Shown here piece after piece: positions 22,845 to 31,247 of a DNA stretch of 41,937 nt. Position numbers and translations under genes: made by a program. This stretch comes from a virus: the IMG/VR virus record IMGVR_UViG_3300048999_000178, positions 1 to 41,937 of that record. One strand, written 5' to 3'. Positions within the stretch are counted from its first letter, which is position 1, and each line of letters begins with the position of its first letter. Under the pieces are notes generated by a model. The model was not told the origin of the DNA. It searched no databases and was given only the letters and a program-made list of their open reading frames with translations.

Positions 22845-25800
22845 GTGGCGACCGACTTCACGAAATTCGCCACCGGCAAGACGACGACGCTCCGCACCCG
22901 CCGTCGCACCCGCCGCCTGCACGAAGGCCGCGCGAGTCAGCCCGGCATCCCGAAGGGTCCGCGTAACGCCGCTGCGGTCACGCGCCGAGAAGAACGCTTC
23001 CCGTCTGCCACCCAGATTCCGACGGCCGTCCTGCGCGAACACGAAGGCCGCGTAGCGCAGCCCGGTGTCCCCGGCTTCCGCGGCTCGACGGATGCCCTCA
23101 AGGGACTGGGTCTCGGTCTCGAAGGCTCGATCAACCCGGAAATCGCGGCGACGCACGCCTACGAGTCCGGCGCGCCGCTCACCGACGACCAGCGCACCTA
23201 CATCCACGGCCTCTACGGCAAGCCGACGCTCGACGCCGTTGAACAACTCCGCGCCCGGGGCCGCAACGAAGCGCTGAAGGAACCGGCCGACCTGACCAAC
23301 GCGATCCTCGCCATCGCGACGCTCGGCGTGGGGAGCGATCTTGTCGGTGGCGCGAAGGCCGCGCAGGAGGGCGCGGAGGTCGCCGTAGGCGCGGGTGCCA
23401 AGGATGCCGCCGGTGCTGCGGCCGAGGACGCGACGAGCAACGCGGTCAAGGATGCCTTCGCCAAGGTGAGCGCGAAGAAGGCCGCCGCCACCGCGGCCGT
23501 CAAGGACGCCGCCTCCGACGCCGTCCCGCAGGCTGTCAAGGACACCGCCGCGAAGGGTGAGGCTGCGGCGCGGGCCTTCGCCGATCGCACTCCGCAGGCC
23601 GTGAAAACCGCGGCGAAGGTCGGCGCGAAAGGCGTCACCTATCCGATCCGCCATCCGATCGTCTCGCCGATCGCGTTGCAGGTTCCGACGGCGTTCATCC
23701 AGCGCAAACCAGGGGCGCTCGAGGCCGGGTTCACCGGAAGTGGAAACTACGCCGGGCTACTCAACGCCGTGGGGAACATCGTCTCGCCGATCCCGCTCGC
23801 CAAGGAAGCGATCACGCTGCCATCGACCGTTATCCCGTCGCTCTATCTGACGGGTAAAGCGGGCGTTGACGCTGCAACCACCGGAAATACCGCCGAACTC
23901 GGTCAGCTGCTAGACGAGTGGCGCAAAACGGGTCTCCTGCCGCAACTGGTGGAACACGGCCCGTCTGGTGCACTCGAAGCCCTGGAGGACCACCCGCTCT
24001 ACTCCGGCCTCGAACTCTCCGGTGCCGCGAACGCTGCGGGCCGTCTGGCCGGCGCGGGCTTGCGCGCGACGCCCGGGGTCCACGCCGCCGACATCACGCA
24101 GCGCCCCGACGTCGAGATCCCCGGTACGTCGATCAAGGTCGCCCAGGGCAACTACTCGCCCGATGCGCTCAGGCAGCTGATCCAGCGGCGCCTGGATGCC
24201 GGCGATCGCCATCTCGCGCCGGAGCCGGGTAGCCACCGGGCGCGTCACCTGGAAAAGGAGGCCGCCTCGCGTCATGCGACCGATGCACAGACCGAAGCCG
24301 CCCTCCACAACCGAGAACACCTGACGGCGCTCGACAAGGAAATCCTGCCGCGGAAGTGGCGCGGCAAACGGATCGACCGTGCGAGCGCCGAAGTGGTCAA
24401 CCTCGCGGTCGAACGGATCGGCCAGAACCCGAAGACCTTCGTCGACAACCTGCGCGAATACAAAGGCCTCATCGACAAAGCCGCCGAGGCGACCGACAGC
24501 GACGGCCATTCCCTCCTGAACCGCGAGGAGCTCAAACGGAACCGGGCACTCGCGCGGACGATCGACCGCGGGATCAAGCGCGCCAACCCGTCGCATGTCG
24601 TTCAGGCCGCCGACTCCTTCATCGAGCTGCAGAAAGGCGTCCTGCAGGAAATGGTCGACCTCAAGCTGATCACGCCGGAGCGCGCGGAGATGGCCTCGGC
24701 GATCCCGTGGGCCCGTGTCCACCTGGGCGCGAAGTTCGGCGAGCCGGTCAAGCTCTACAAGGACCTCGAACACGAGATCAAAACGACGAAGCGCAGCTTC
24801 CGCCGCGAAGCCCGCGCTCATCTCGCGCCGAAGGATGAGGACGGCCGCGAGGGCGGATACGTCGGCTCCCACCGGGATGCGAAACGCCGTCTGAAGACCG
24901 CCGAATCCGGCTTCGTGCAGGCGGAGCGCGACCTGACCAGAGCCCGCACCCAGCACGCCGATCCCGACGTCGTCGCGCGGAAAACCCAGATCCGCGACGA
25001 CGCGAAGAAGCGAATCGCCACGGCGAAGACTGAGGTCCGGCATACGCAGGCCGCACTGACGCAGGAGACCCGGGCGCTCGCGAAAGAGGGCAAGCGGCGC
25101 CTGGAGCCGCTCGAAGCCCATCTGAAACAGCACCGCAGGAACGGCGAACGGCTGCTCGACGAACACGGCTACCCGCTGAGCCGCGAGGACGTCCACAAAG
25201 AGATGGCCGAACGCGGCGTCGACCTCCCCGGCTTCATGACCCACCGGCCGCCCAGTCCCGGCGACCACTACCAGCCGAGCTTCGGTGGCTCGAGCCTGGA
25301 GAAGGGCGCCCGCACCGGCGACTCGGTCCTGCAGGGGAAACAGGTCAGCGGTCTCGACGCGCTGGTGCGGACGATCAAGCGCGCGCAGGGACTCGTCGAC
25401 CGCGCCCACGCCTGGAACCGAGCGGTCAAGCAGTTCGAGGTCAAGATCCCCGGGATCGACACGATGGCGCAGGCGCGGCGCGTCATCGAAGACCCGACGC
25501 ACTTCGGGCTGCCCGAGGGGACCCGTCTGATGGCCGTCCCGCGTCACCCCTTCGCCGCCACGAAAGACGAGATGGAGGGTGCCCTCGCCGAGCAGCGCCC
25601 GAGCGGTGCCGAGGAACTGATCGGCCAGGACACGGCGGTCGACGCGGGCGAGCAGGCGGGAAATGTGCTGGCGAAAGCGATCGACGACACCTCGGCTCTG
25701 AGTGGTCCCGACGACGCGCCCGCGACCGACATCGTCTTCTTCCCGCAGAAAGTGGGGCAGGTCCTCCGCGACGATGCGCAGGGATCCAGCGAGGGACTTC

Positions 25801-27077
25801 GTGCGGCCCAGATGGCGACGCACCTGTTCAAACGGGCCGTGCTGCCGTTCTCGGTCAGCTTCTACATCGGCAATGGCTTCGACAACTGGATGCGGACGAT
25901 CATGGGTGGCGGCGCGAACCCGCTGAACATCCTCGCCGGCGTCAAGGGCAAGAACGCGCTGACGCCGGAGCGGCAGGCACAGATCCTCGCCGAAGCGCAC
26001 TACGGCTCGGTCGACAAGATCGCGCCGCACAGGTCGATCCAGAACGTCGTCACCGGCGGCGGCAAACTCGCCGACGCGGTGAGGCAGTCGGCCGAGTGGT
26101 ACCACGACCCCCGCGGCGGCGCGGCGCGCAACCTGGTCCGCGCGCTACCGGCGGCGCTCCGGCGGTACACGCAGTTCGCTTTCGCCACGAACGCGCTGAT
26201 CTCCGAGCGGCTGCCGGAGCTCGGCCTGCTCGGCAAACAGGTGCGCGAGGACATCCGCGCGACGCAGGGGTCATGGCTGGCATCGGTGAAACTGAGCGAG
26301 CAGGCGATCGGCGAGTGGGCGAAAGGTGTCGACGACCCGGCGACCCGGATCAAACTGCAGAAGAGCCTCGAGCAGACCCTCGGCAACTACTCGCAGCTGA
26401 GCCCACAGGCGCGGCGGCTCTGGTCGAACGTCGTGCCCTTCTGGACGTGGATGCGCTCGGCCTACAAATACGTCTACGTCACGATGCCGGCGCACCGCTC
26501 GATCCAGACGGCCTTCCTCGCCGCCGCAGCCACGGCGACGAAAGAAGAACGGGAACGCTACGGCCTCGAGAAGTTCGGCAAAGATCCGCTCCCGAGCTAT
26601 CGACAGGGCGCGATCCCGCTGTCGGGCGGCGGCATCCTGCCGACCTCGCAGTACAGCAGCTTCGGCTACGCCAGCGAACCGGCCGAAGCGCTGTCGAGCG
26701 CGGTCGCCGGCCAGGTTCAGGGGCCGCTCGAAGGCCTCCGCGGCGAAACGTTCAGCGGCGACAAGATCGAAGGCGAAGGCAACCGCATCGTCGCGGCCGG
26801 ACTCGGGATGGTCAGCAGCTTCATCCCCGGTGCGAACGAGATCTTCGAACAGGAAGGGACCTCTCTGACCTTCCACCCGCACGTCAGCCACCCGCACGAA
26901 GTCCCCGCGAGCTCCGTCCAGTGGGAGCGGACGCCGAAGGAAACGATCACGGTCGAAAAATCAGACGGCGCCGGCGAAGGCGGATTCGGCGGCGGCTCGT
27001 CCTTCGGCGAAAGCTGGGCGAACCGCGGCGAAGAGAACGCCGGATCGTCCTTCGCGGAATCGTGGGCTGATCGGTGA
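22845..27077 (+). CDS. Giant internal virion / DNA-ejection protein, 1,410 aa
   Basis: GTG start 7 bp after GGAAGG. N-terminus has two copies of HEGRxxQPGxP (about residues 26-36 and 66-76). Residues about 140-360 are Ala-rich with weakly hydrophobic stretches (AILAIATLGVGSDLVGG; VGNIVSPIPLAKEAITLPSTVIPSLYL) that could insert into a membrane. The middle is charged coiled coil. About 1010-1270 is a helical region with aromatic clusters (LFKRAVLPFSVSFYIGNGFDNWM; LWSNVVPFWTWMRSAYKYVYV). The C-terminus ends in two near-identical decapeptides, SSFGESWANR and SSFAESWADR. Fits the largest podovirus ejection protein; no lysozyme motif is seen here, that activity being in the next forward gene. Confidence 0.65.
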   Translation: MATDFTKFATGKTTTLRTRRRTRRLHEGRASQPGIPKGPRNAAAVTRREERFPSATQIPTAVLREHEGRVAQPGVPGFRGSTDALKGLGLGLEGSINPEIAATHAYESGAPLTDDQRTYIHGLYGKPTLDAVEQLRARGRNEALKEPADLTNAILAIATLGVGSDLVGGAKAAQEGAEVAVGAGAKDAAGAAAEDATSNAVKDAFAKVSAKKAAATAAVKDAASDAVPQAVKDTAAKGEAAARAFADRTPQAVKTAAKVGAKGVTYPIRHPIVSPIALQVPTAFIQRKPGALEAGFTGSGNYAGLLNAVGNIVSPIPLAKEAITLPSTVIPSLYLTGKAGVDAATTGNTAELGQLLDEWRKTGLLPQLVEHGPSGALEALEDHPLYSGLELSGAANAAGRLAGAGLRATPGVHAADITQRPDVEIPGTSIKVAQGNYSPDALRQLIQRRLDAGDRHLAPEPGSHRARHLEKEAASRHATDAQTEAALHNREHLTALDKEILPRKWRGKRIDRASAEVVNLAVERIGQNPKTFVDNLREYKGLIDKAAEATDSDGHSLLNREELKRNRALARTIDRGIKRANPSHVVQAADSFIELQKGVLQEMVDLKLITPERAEMASAIPWARVHLGAKFGEPVKLYKDLEHEIKTTKRSFRREARAHLAPKDEDGREGGYVGSHRDAKRRLKTAESGFVQAERDLTRARTQHADPDVVARKTQIRDDAKKRIATAKTEVRHTQAALTQETRALAKEGKRRLEPLEAHLKQHRRNGERLLDEHGYPLSREDVHKEMAERGVDLPGFMTHRPPSPGDHYQPSFGGSSLEKGARTGDSVLQGKQVSGLDALVRTIKRAQGLVDRAHAWNRAVKQFEVKIPGIDTMAQARRVIEDPTHFGLPEGTRLMAVPRHPFAATKDEMEGALAEQRPSGAEELIGQDTAVDAGEQAGNVLAKAIDDTSALSGPDDAPATDIVFFPQKVGQVLRDDAQGSSEGLRAAQMATHLFKRAVLPFSVSFYIGNGFDNWMRTIMGGGANPLNILAGVKGKNALTPERQAQILAEAHYGSVDKIAPHRSIQNVVTGGGKLADAVRQSAEWYHDPRGGAARNLVRALPAALRRYTQFAFATNALISERLPELGLLGKQVREDIRATQGSWLASVKLSEQAIGEWAKGVDDPATRIKLQKSLEQTLGNYSQLSPQARRLWSNVVPFWTWMRSAYKYVYVTMPAHRSIQTAFLAAAATATKEERERYGLEKFGKDPLPSYRQGAIPLSGGGILPTSQYSSFGYASEPAEALSSAVAGQVQGPLEGLRGETFSGDKIEGEGNRIVAAGLGMVSSFIPGANEIFEQEGTSLTFHPHVSHPHEVPASSVQWERTPKETITVEKSDGAGEGGFGGGSSFGESWANRGEENAGSSFAESWADR

Positions 27078-27082
27078 GCCGG

Positions 27083-27355
27083 CTAGTGGGAGAACTGCGC
27101 GAGCTCGCCGCGGAACTCGGCCATCAACTTCCGCGGGCCCATGAGCAGGCCTACGAACACCGTCATCGCCCAGGCGTAGGCGAACACGATGATCAGCACC
27201 CAGGCCGCGCCGCGGCCGCCGACGTTCTGACCGAGCGCCAGAACTCCGTGGCCACCGCCGAGCCACATCACGCCGAGGGCGGTGAAGGCGCCCCAGACTG
27301 CGGTCAGCGCGAGGACCATCAGAACGTATTCGAGCGGCACAAGAATCTTCTTCAT
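27083..27355 (-). CDS. Reverse-strand small membrane protein (moron candidate)
   Basis: 90 aa from ATG27355 (94 aa from ATG27367), lying in the 340-bp gap between two late genes and facing the other way. Two hydrophobic segments (EYVLMVLALTAVWGAFTALGVMWL and AAWVLIIVFAYAWAMTVFVGLL) predict an inner-membrane protein; the C-terminus is charged. A promoter (TTGGCA-N18-TATGCT) sits just upstream, with the -10 only 7 bp from ATG27355, so the mRNA would be leaderless. Own promoter and opposite strand suggest expression from the prophage, for example a superinfection-exclusion role, which is inference. Confidence 0.65.
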   Translation of the reverse strand: MKKILVPLEYVLMVLALTAVWGAFTALGVMWLGGGHGVLALGQNVGGRGAAWVLIIVFAYAWAMTVFVGLLMGPRKLMAEFRGELAQFSH

Positions 27356-27362
27356 GGTCGGG

Positions 27363-27392
27363 AGCATAAAACCGCTTCCACCAAACTGCCAA
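27363..27392 (-). promoter_or_regulatory. Sigma70-type promoter for the reverse-strand membrane gene
   Basis: Reading the minus strand: TTGGCA (27392-27387), 18-bp spacer, TATGCT (27368-27363), then 7 bp to ATG27355. Good -35 and -10 matches in an otherwise G/C-rich region. Confidence 0.55.
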
Positions 27393-27417
27393 CTCGTACA
27401 TTCGCGGAGGCTCGCTG

Positions 27418-29298
27418 ATGGCGGTCCGCACCGGAGGGTTCAACCCCGGCCGCGAACAGGGTCGACGCCTCAAGCCGACCCGCGTCACCGTCAACCGGCA
27501 CACCGGACTTCCGGTTGCGGAAGAGGGCGGCCGTCCCGCCACGCCCGGCCGGACGGTCACGCCGAGCGGCGTCGAACTCGGCGGCGTCCCGCAGGTCTCC
27601 GCGCCGCCGCGTCATCACGTCGGCGACATCCTCGGCGCCCTCGAGAGCCTGACGGCGCCGATCCTGCAGCCCGGCCACTCGGTAACGCAGACGGCCCGCG
27701 CCGCCCTGAACCTGGGGGTAGAGCCTCGGACGGCCCCGCAGCCCGCGAGCGCGTCTACGCAAGCCTCTGAGGAGACGCTCGCGAAAGTCGTCGGCTCGGC
27801 GCTGGGTCACCTGGTCAGCGGTACTCAGGCGCCGAAGATCGCGGCACCGAAGCCGGAAGGCGGCCGGGCTGTCGATGTGTCGCAGCGGACCGGCGCCGCC
27901 AAGAAGAACCCGGCCGATCCGCTGGGTCGCAAGACGCTCGGCAAAGTGACGGCGGCGCAGCTCGCGAAGGCGGCGAAGGAAGGCCACCTGAAGATCAGCA
28001 AGCACGGGATCATCTCGACGCCCGAGGGGCGCCGGGTACTCGCCAATCTGGTCGCTGCCCACGCTGCGGTCGCCGCCTCCGGTGGCAACTCGGTGGAAGA
28101 CCGCGTCGGCCGCTATCTCGTAAGCCACGGCCTCGATCGCGTCGGTGCCTCCGGTGTCATCGGCAACGCCGTGCAGGAGTCGAGCCTCGATCCTGAAGCC
28201 AAGGAAGCGGGTACGCACAACGGCGGTCTCTGGGGATTCACTGCACATCCGAACTCGCTGTCGGACCTCGAACGCTTCGCGGCCGCCAGGGATCAGGACT
28301 GGCGCGACCCGAAGACGCAGACGGCCTTCCTCCTCGAACACGTCAGCCCCGAGACGATCGCCGCGCTGAATCACGCCACGTCACCTGAGCAGGCGGCCGA
28401 AATCTTCCAGAACGAGTTCGAGCACCCGGCGCCCGCGACCGAGAACCAGCCCCGGCGCGAAGAAGGCGCGCAGACGGCGTTCTCGGGCAACTGGGGCAAG
28501 CCCGATCATGAAGCGCTCATCAACCTGCGGATGGCGCAGCGCGTCGCGGTCAAGGCCGGGATCAACCCGGTCCCGTGGAACGGTGACGTCGCGGGCGGCA
28601 ACGGCCAGTACGTCTACATCCGCGCCGACGGCAAGGGCGCCGTCGACTGGGCGCAGTCGGCAGTCGGGACGCAGCAGGGCTCGGCGCGGCAGCTGCACTG
28701 GGCACAGATCACGCACGGCCCGGAAGATCCCTGGTGCGCGGAGTTCGCCGGCGCGGCGATGCTCCGACAGGGACTCTCGATCCCCGAAGACGCCCCCTAC
28801 GCCGGCTCCTACCTGAACTGGAAGGACGGCACGAACATCGGCACCGACCTGAGCAAGCTGAAGCCGGGGGACCTCGTCGTCTTCGGCCCGCAGGGCGGCC
28901 GTGCCGAACACGTCGGCATCTACAAAGGCGACGGCGCGATGATCTCCGGCAACTGGTCCGACGAAGTCGCAGAATCCAGCGTGCTCGAAGAGGCGCAGGG
29001 CGCCGGCCTGCAGGGAATCGTGCGGCCGAACTACAAGGGCGGCAAGATCAAAGTCAAGGCCGGTCAGTTGCCGGGCTCGAGCGTGGGGTCGGTCCCGACG
29101 GGCGGCTTCGTCGGTAGTGGTGCCGGTGGCGAATCGACCGTGGAAGGACCAGCTGCCTCCTCGGCCGCCGCGGCCGGGCATCCGGTATCGCTCGGCGAAG
29201 TCCCGGTCGCCGAAATCCTCGGCCCCGAAACGCAGCTGCTCACCCCCGAGACCGAAGGCGCCATCGCCCGGATCCTCGCCGCGCGGAGGCTGGTCTGA
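27418..29298 (+). CDS. Virion peptidoglycan hydrolase: tail lysozyme plus CHAP/NlpC-type domain
   Basis: 626 aa, ATG 7 bp after GGAGG. Disordered basic N-terminus (about 1-220). About 225-330: phage tail lysozyme domain (DRVGRYLVSHGLDRVGASGVIGNAVQESSLDP..GLWGFT, catalytic Glu in QESS). About 400-545: cysteine amidase/endopeptidase of CHAP/NlpC type, with Cys in DPWCAEFAG, His in RAEHVGIY and a polar residue in SGNWSD. The C-terminus is Gly/Ser/Ala-rich. It would locally open the cell wall during DNA entry; its place next to ejection proteins agrees. Confidence 0.85.
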   Translation: MAVRTGGFNPGREQGRRLKPTRVTVNRHTGLPVAEEGGRPATPGRTVTPSGVELGGVPQVSAPPRHHVGDILGALESLTAPILQPGHSVTQTARAALNLGVEPRTAPQPASASTQASEETLAKVVGSALGHLVSGTQAPKIAAPKPEGGRAVDVSQRTGAAKKNPADPLGRKTLGKVTAAQLAKAAKEGHLKISKHGIISTPEGRRVLANLVAAHAAVAASGGNSVEDRVGRYLVSHGLDRVGASGVIGNAVQESSLDPEAKEAGTHNGGLWGFTAHPNSLSDLERFAAARDQDWRDPKTQTAFLLEHVSPETIAALNHATSPEQAAEIFQNEFEHPAPATENQPRREEGAQTAFSGNWGKPDHEALINLRMAQRVAVKAGINPVPWNGDVAGGNGQYVYIRADGKGAVDWAQSAVGTQQGSARQLHWAQITHGPEDPWCAEFAGAAMLRQGLSIPEDAPYAGSYLNWKDGTNIGTDLSKLKPGDLVVFGPQGGRAEHVGIYKGDGAMISGNWSDEVAESSVLEEAQGAGLQGIVRPNYKGGKIKVKAGQLPGSSVGSVPTGGFVGSGAGGESTVEGPAASSAAAAGHPVSLGEVPVAEILGPETQLLTPETEGAIARILAARRLV

Positions 29299-29300
29299 GT

Positions 29301-29330
29301 GTCGGGTCCACGGGAAACATCTGGCCGCGC
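29301..29330 (+). promoter_or_regulatory. Possible promoter element, diverged copy
   Basis: GTCGG 29301-29305, 9 bp, AAACAT 29315-29320, then CTGGCCGC. It resembles the terL element closely in the flanks (GTGTC.G.TCCA.GG...CTGGCCGC), but lies 30 bp before the next ATG, so the transcript would have a short leader. Confidence 0.35.
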
Positions 29331-29350
29331 TGGCAGAGTGCGGGAAGTGA

Positions 29351-29692
29351 ATGGAGCAAAATCGCTTGAGAGATCTGATCCCCCGATTGCTGGCCGTGAT
29401 GCTCGTCCTCTCCTTCATGGCGATGCTGCTGACGATCGTCATCGACACGGCCCGTGGGCTGCCGGTGGATCCGGTCGCGGTACCGGTCCTCGGGACGCTG
29501 AGCGGCGCGCTCATCACCGCGTTGGCCGGCTTCTGGGTCGCGCAGTCGGAGCCTCGCCGCGAGCCACCCGACCAGCCGCCGCAGAAGCACCAGGTCGAGC
29601 CGACCGGGGACCTCGAGTCCGACGAGTGGAATCGGGATCACGGCTACCTCGAATTCCGGTGGTGGGGTAGGTGGAAGCCGTGTTTACGCTGA
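29351..29692 (+). CDS. Two-TM membrane protein, holin candidate
   Basis: 113 aa. TM1 about residues 12-31 (LLAVMLVLSFMAMLLTIVID), TM2 about 43-64 (VAVPVLGTLSGALITALAGFWVA), then a polar Pro/Glu-rich tail. Two membrane helices, small size and a place just before the endolysin fit a class II holin, which would release the endolysin at lysis. A second forward gene begins inside its 3' end. Confidence 0.55.
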   Translation: MEQNRLRDLIPRLLAVMLVLSFMAMLLTIVIDTARGLPVDPVAVPVLGTLSGALITALAGFWVAQSEPRREPPDQPPQKHQVEPTGDLESDEWNRDHGYLEFRWWGRWKPCLR

Positions 29693-29814
29693 GGCGCGAA
29701 CCAGGTCCGCTGACCTACGTGTGGGGGCTGTGGATGAAAGTCCCGGCGCTCATGTGGCTGGCCGTTCTCGCTCTCGATACCTACGTGACCTACATCGCCG
29801 CGAGGGTCCACTGA
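29671..29814 (+). CDS. Single-TM 47-aa membrane protein
   Basis: GTG start (29671 or 29680) within the end of the previous gene; stop overlaps the next ATG (TGATG). One hydrophobic helix (VPALMWLAVLALDTYVTYIAA). Tightly nested in the lysis cassette, so possibly an antiholin or a lysis accessory. No homology recognised. Confidence 0.5.
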   Translation: MEAVFTLRREPGPLTYVWGLWMKVPALMWLAVLALDTYVTYIAARVH

Positions 29815-30284
29815 TGCCGCTCTGGGCGCTGGTCCTGGTCCTCGGGCTGATCGCGATCGCCGGACTCGCCGTGCTTGCGCCCACCGGCGTCAACGACTGG
29901 CTGAACGAGCACCGCTGGGTGCTCCCGGCGCTGAGCTTCCTCGCCGTCGCCGTCATCGCCCTGCTGGTCGGCGGCTTCTCCACGGCGCTCCGCGAGGACC
30001 AGGTCTCTGCCTGCGAACGGCGCAACCCGGAAGTGGTCGGCGAAGTCGAAAATCTCGAACACGACCGCGCCTTCTTCCGCACTCTCCGGGAGGTCGTCGG
30101 TGCGCGGGCGAAACCCCCGGCGAGGGAAGTCCTGATCACCGCCATGACCCATGAGATCGAGCGGAAGTCCGAAGCGATCGGCTCGAAGGTCGCCGCACGG
30201 GCACGATTCTCAGAACACCCCGGCGCCGAGGCGACGAGCGCCGTGATCGTCAACTGCGCGGCGCAGTACCACGAAGGTCCCTGA
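29814..30284 (+). CDS. Two-TM membrane protein of the lysis cassette
   Basis: 156 aa. TM1 about 3-23 (LWALVLVLGLIAIAGLAVLAP), TM2 about 35-54 (VLPALSFLAVAVIALLVGGF), followed by a 100-residue soluble charged domain with two cysteines (SACERR, VNCAAQ). Could be a second holin-like protein or a spanin-like factor. Coupled (TGATG) to the previous small membrane gene. Confidence 0.55.
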   Translation: MPLWALVLVLGLIAIAGLAVLAPTGVNDWLNEHRWVLPALSFLAVAVIALLVGGFSTALREDQVSACERRNPEVVGEVENLEHDRAFFRTLREVVGARAKPPAREVLITAMTHEIERKSEAIGSKVAARARFSEHPGAEATSAVIVNCAAQYHEGP

Positions 30285-30296
30285 CGCGCTCTTTCT

Positions 30297-30324
30297 GTCC
30301 GGTCCAGAGCAGACACTTCGGGCC
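30297..30324 (+). promoter_or_regulatory. Putative leaderless promoter element (GTCCG-N10-GACACT)
   Basis: GTCCG 30297-30301, 10 bp, GACACT 30312-30317, 7 bp, ATG30325. Intergenic, with no ribosome site between hexamer and ATG. The clearest non-coding instance of the motif together with the one at 6455. Confidence 0.55.
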
Positions 30325-31236
30325 ATGACGACCCCCAAGAAAGCGGCCGCCCCGAAGCGGACCCACACGTCGAAAGAGGTCCACCGCGGCCTACACCTCG
30401 TCAGCCCCCTGATGCACGGGCCCGACGTGCACGCTCTACAGATGGCGCTGAAGACGGGTCTCGCGCACTACAAGATCGACTGGCTGCCGCTCACGGTCGA
30501 CGGCAAGTTCGGCCCGCAGACGGTCCATGCCGCGCGCTTCTACAGCTGGGCGATCGGCCTGGGTGCCGCTCACCGCAAGCCGATCCAGGAGCAGCACACG
30601 GTCACCGAGGCGACGCAGAAGCTGATCCGCGGCCCGGAGCAGCGGAGCGGCGCCGAGCACCGTCGGGAAGGTCGGCGACGCAAGCAGCTCGCCAAGATCC
30701 GGAAGGCGCAGACGGAGGGTCCGGCCGCGGCGGTCGCGGGCGCCCGGGCGTGCATCGGGATCACCGAGAACCCGGCCGGATCGAACAGCGGCCCCGACCG
30801 GGCGGTCACCGTCCTCGGCAAGAAGGTCACCGTCGGCGTCAGCGCCTTCGAGCGCGAGTGGGGGCTCGGTCCCTGCTACTGGTGCCTCTGCTTCGCCTGC
30901 TTCTGGCTGAAATGGGCGGGCGCGCAGATCAGTGGCAACTGCGCCTACTCGGTGGCGATCGAAGAATCGGCGCGCGCCCACACCAACGGCTTCGTCGAGG
31001 TCAGCTACTCCGATCGTCGACCGGGCGACCTGACGATCTGGAAGTTCGACGGCCCCGACTCGCCGAGCGACCACGGCGAGCTCTACATCGGCAACGAGGA
31101 AGACATTGGTGGCAACACGTCGAGCGAAGGCGGCTCGCAGTCGAACGGCGGCGGAGTCTTCCCGAAGACCCTCGGCTCTGCGACCCGGCCGCTCTCGGAG
31201 CTCTCGATGGTCGTCCGCCCCCTCTACCCAGCCTGA
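30325..31236 (+). CDS. Endolysin: peptidoglycan-binding domain plus CHAP domain
   Basis: Cell-wall hydrolase for host lysis. 303 aa. About residues 25-85: PG_binding_1-type repeat (HGPDVHALQMALKTGL..VDGKFGPQTVHAARFY). About 130-300: CHAP domain, with the nucleophile in PCYWCLCFACFWLKWAGAQ, the catalytic His in SDHGELYIG, and GNTSS afterwards. No signal peptide, so export would depend on a holin. The order binding domain first, catalytic second is less common than the reverse. Four membrane-protein genes flank it. Confidence 0.88.
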   Translation: MTTPKKAAAPKRTHTSKEVHRGLHLVSPLMHGPDVHALQMALKTGLAHYKIDWLPLTVDGKFGPQTVHAARFYSWAIGLGAAHRKPIQEQHTVTEATQKLIRGPEQRSGAEHRREGRRRKQLAKIRKAQTEGPAAAVAGARACIGITENPAGSNSGPDRAVTVLGKKVTVGVSAFEREWGLGPCYWCLCFACFWLKWAGAQISGNCAYSVAIEESARAHTNGFVEVSYSDRRPGDLTIWKFDGPDSPSDHGELYIGNEEDIGGNTSSEGGSQSNGGGVFPKTLGSATRPLSELSMVVRPLYPA

Positions 31237-31247
31237 AGGAGACGAGC

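Noticed and set aside
23910-26105. 731-codon minus-strand open frame inside the 1,410-aa ejection gene
   Set aside because: Same reason: an antisense shadow without ribosome site, promoter or recognisable motif.
27074-27418. Forward frame of 114 codons in the gap holding the reverse-strand membrane gene
   Set aside because: Composition (His/Glu/Arg-rich, no structure) looks like the complement of the membrane-protein gene, which has hydrophobic helices and a promoter.
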